A stretch of DNA of 54,086 nt from Rhodobacteraceae bacterium HLUCCA12 (GTDB lineage: Bacteria; Pseudomonadota; Alphaproteobacteria; Rhodobacterales; Rhodobacteraceae), in contig LJSV01000010.1 of the NCBI GenBank assembly GCA_001314715.1, positions 78,927-133,012 on the forward strand, written 5' to 3'. Below are positions 52,639 through 54,086 of this stretch, piece by piece. The notes below the pieces were generated by a model, which saw only the letters and a program-made list of their open reading frames with translations, ran no database searches and was not told the origin of the DNA. The position numbers and the translations under genes are program-made. Numbering within the stretch: the first letter of the stretch is position 1; the number at the start of each line of letters is the position of its first letter.

Positions 52639-52714
52639 GGGCCTGTAGCTCAATGGTCAGAGCAGGGCGCTCATAACGCCTTGGTTGGGGGTTCGAGTCC
52701 CTCCGGGCCTACCA
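52639..52714 (+). tRNA. tRNA with CAT anticodon (Ile2 or elongator Met)
   Basis: A 76-nt cloverleaf with encoded CCA. Acceptor stem GGGCCTG/CGGGCCT (G1-U72 and U6-G67 wobbles), anticodon arm GGGCG-CTCATAA-CGCCT, T-arm GGGGG-TTCGAGT-CCCTC. The lack of a C1-A72 mismatch and of the three G-C initiator pairs excludes tRNA-fMet. The AGCAGG...TTGGT features look more like E. coli ileX (CAT modified to lysidine) than metT. Most annotation tools would label it tRNA-Met. The gene is the apparent integration target for the downstream recombinase. Confidence 0.9.
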
Positions 52715-52739
52715 TACAACCCGTTGAATTCTAAGAAAC

Positions 52740-52792
52740 CCCTTGCACAGCAAGGGCTTCCCCCATTACCTGACCCCAAATCCGACCCCAAA
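52740..52792 (+). repeat. Hairpin and tandem repeats between tRNA and integrase
   Basis: CCCTTGC-ACA-GCAAGGG (52740-52756) is a perfect 7-bp hairpin, which may end the tRNA transcript although no U-run follows. GACCCCAAA occurs at 52772-52780 and 52784-52792, a 12-bp step. Such short repeats beside att sites are typical arm-type sites of tyrosine recombinases (inference). Confidence 0.4.
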
Positions 52793-52806
52793 ACGGACGC
52801 GGGATC

Positions 52807-54086
52807 ATGGCGCGAACACCGAAGTATCTCCACTACAAGCGCGGGCGGTTCTTCGCGAGAATCGTGGTCCCGAGAGAGCTGCAAGCACTGGTCGGGAAGA
52901 GGGAACTGACAAAGGCGCTAGGTGCCGATCGTCGCAGCGCTGAAAAACATCTGCCCGGCGCAGTCGCCATGATGATGCACGAACTTGCGCTCGCTGAGCG
53001 CAAGCTAAACGCGAGTAGCGCGGTTCCTGCCGAAGCGCGCTTTCCGATGGCTCCGGCTGCGATCGCTGCCAGCCACTATCTTCAACGCCTCACGCTTGAC
53101 GACCAAATTCGGAGCGATCCAAGCTATGGACGGTATGCGACGATCGGATTCGACGATCAGTATGTTCAGCGCCTCCGGGACGGAATGGCAGGCAGGCTAG
53201 CCAATGAACAGCTCGCTGAACTGGTCGGACCGAGGATCGAGCGCTTCCGTTACCTCGGTAATGTGACGGCTGAACCGGGCAGCGACGAGTGGCGGCAGAT
53301 CGCGCGCGCGCTTTGTGTCGCTGAGTATGAAGCACTCTCGCGTGTGGTCGAGCGCGATGAAGGTGAGTTTGACGGCAAGCCTTCGCATCCGCTGATCATC
53401 AACGCGCTACCAGCTCAGGACGCACCCGAGCCTGTCAGCCTGACAAAGCTCTGGACCGACTACCTCGCTTCCCGGATGCAAGCCGGATTCATCAAAGACG
53501 GCGGAAAGCGACAGGAACCCGTTATCAAGAGCTTGAGGGCTTTTCTCAAGCACAACGACGCACAACGCGTGACGAAGAAAGACCTCTTGTCTTGGCGGGA
53601 CCATCTGCTGAATGTGGCCAAGCTCAGCGCGAAAACGATCAACGACATATACCTTTCGACCATACGCTCACTGTTTGCATGGGCACATGAAAACGAACGT
53701 TTAACCGAGAACGTCGCAGCGACGGTCAGGCAACCGAAGCCTCGCAAGGTGCAGTCGCGGGAACGTGGTTACACCGATGCTGAGGCTCTGGCAGTCCTGC
53801 GCGCCTGTCAATCGCATGTGCCAAAGGCGAATCAAGTCGGCTTTGTGCGTGAGACCACGCACATGACGGCTGCGAAACGATGGGCACCGCTGCTATGCGC
53901 GTTCTCTGGCGCGCGTATCTCCGAGATCACTCAACTTCGGAAAGAGGACATCAGTAAGCAGGGTGAACACTGGATCATGCGCATTACCCCTGAGGTGCCC
54001 CCCGAAAACTGGACAATGACGCAAGCTCGGATTTGCTGTCTGCTGATCTTCACCACGAAGGAGATCGAAGATGTCGAAACGAAAGC
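52807..54086 (+). CDS. Tyrosine recombinase/integrase (partial, apparently interrupted)
   Basis: A frame open from ATG 52807 to the window edge. The N-terminus TPKYLHYKRGRFFARIVVP resembles the DUF6538 domain of phage-type integrases; a SAM-like core-binding domain (about 205-310, with LTKLWTDYLASRM and INDIYLSTIRSLFAWA) follows, then the catalytic domain with box I Arg in FSGARISEITQLRKEDI (about 370-386). After MRITPE (codon 395, position 53990) similarity stops and the DNA looks like an IS end. The HxxR and Tyr residues are not seen. Codons are more AT-rich than in purM. The tRNA-adjacent, co-oriented position indicates a genomic island. Confidence 0.85.
   Translation, partial: MARTPKYLHYKRGRFFARIVVPRELQALVGKRELTKALGADRRSAEKHLPGAVAMMMHELALAERKLNASSAVPAEARFPMAPAAIAASHYLQRLTLDDQIRSDPSYGRYATIGFDDQYVQRLRDGMAGRLANEQLAELVGPRIERFRYLGNVTAEPGSDEWRQIARALCVAEYEALSRVVERDEGEFDGKPSHPLIINALPAQDAPEPVSLTKLWTDYLASRMQAGFIKDGGKRQEPVIKSLRAFLKHNDAQRVTKKDLLSWRDHLLNVAKLSAKTINDIYLSTIRSLFAWAHENERLTENVAATVRQPKPRKVQSRERGYTDAEALAVLRACQSHVPKANQVGFVRETTHMTAAKRWAPLLCAFSGARISEITQLRKEDISKQGEHWIMRITPEVPPENWTMTQARICCLLIFTTKEIEDVETK
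53991..54086 (+). mobile_element. Probable left end of an IS3-family insertion sequence
   Basis: The sequence from TGAGGTGCCCCCCGAAAACT (53991) onwards has the look of an IS3-family terminal repeat (TGAnnTGCCCCC...GGACA), and 80 bp later a transposase-like OrfA start appears behind AAGGAG. It interrupts the integrase frame. The right end and target duplication lie outside the window. Confidence 0.5.
54071..54086 (+). CDS. Start of a putative transposase OrfA (5' fragment)
   Basis: ATG 54071 begins MSKRK, a common start of IS3-type OrfA, with AAGGAG at 54058-54063. It is in a different frame from the integrase. Only five codons are in the window. Confidence 0.4.

Noticed and set aside
52639-52714. 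Initiator tRNA-fMet
   Set aside because: No C1-A72 mismatch and no three consecutive G-C pairs in the anticodon stem.

Overview
The window reads as chromosomal DNA from a high-GC alphaproteobacterium of the order Rhodobacterales (Rhodobacteraceae/Roseobacter type). The evidence is the sucC-sucD-x-sucA-sucB-MAPEG-lpd gene order with a two-lipoyl-domain SucB, alphaproteobacterial small proteins (DUF1150, DUF465, FYDLN-acid/TIGR02300), an aerobic carbon-monoxide dehydrogenase cluster, and an intergenic GC hairpin resembling a repeat I remember from Rhodobacteraceae. No rRNA or CRISPR array was seen. Genes are dense, with many 1-8 bp overlaps and several TTG or GTG starts supported by good Shine-Dalgarno sequences.

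Layout. 1-11.4 kb is housekeeping and catabolism: purK/purE (minus), a bacterioferritin-like protein, a DUF465 protein, an Hsp20-DUF1150 pair behind a likely heat-shock promoter, DUF1643, the RNA-binding protein Tex, free-methionine-sulfoxide reductase, the last two tyrosine-degradation enzymes (maiA, fahA), a MATE exporter and a DapA-family aldolase. At 11.5-12.6 kb lies an orphan MHYT-LytTR membrane regulator of the CoxC/CoxH type. A glycosyltransferase (minus) follows. 13.7-23.6 kb is the TCA-cycle operon for succinyl-CoA ligase and 2-oxoglutarate dehydrogenase. It has a striking inverted repeat upstream, and an AT-richer unknown gene is wedged between sucB and the MAPEG gene.

23.6-29.6 kb carries molybdate (modABC) and tungstate (tupBCA) ABC importers, converging on each other, plus a helix-turn-helix/binding-protein-like regulator divergent from tup. 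29.6-34.1 kb is mixed: a GntR regulator, a YgjP-like metallopeptidase, a FYDLN protein, tRNA-Ala(GGC), a patatin lipoprotein and a DUF4239 membrane protein. 34.3-39.0 kb is a three-gene operon joining a GltD-like FAD/Fe-S oxidoreductase to both subunits of a KorAB-type 2-oxoacid:acceptor oxidoreductase. tRNA-Lys(TTT) with a strong terminator and a 1306-residue secreted subtilase follow.

43.4-50.7 kb (minus) is a form I Mo-Cu CO dehydrogenase operon, coxM-S-L-D-E-F-(35-residue ORF)-G. CoxL has the diagnostic AYRCSFR loop. Three direct repeats, each on the same face of the helix and resembling LytTR-type half-sites, lie about 100-150 bp upstream of coxM. Together with the MHYT-LytTR protein and the Mo importer this suggests a dispersed CO-oxidation module: metal uptake, sensing, enzyme and maturation. 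50.9-52.5 kb is purN/purM (minus). The window ends at a CAT-anticodon tRNA followed by a tRNA-associated tyrosine recombinase. Its reading frame appears to be broken by the left end of an IS3-like element, so a genomic island probably begins here.

The most unusual items are the repeat array upstream of coxM, the 35-residue ORF sitting exactly between the coxF stop and the coxG ribosome-binding site, the GltD-KorAB operon beside a complete 2-oxoglutarate dehydrogenase, the palindromic operator of the suc operon and its inserted gene, and the interrupted integrase. Family assignments come from motif recognition alone; no database search was run.
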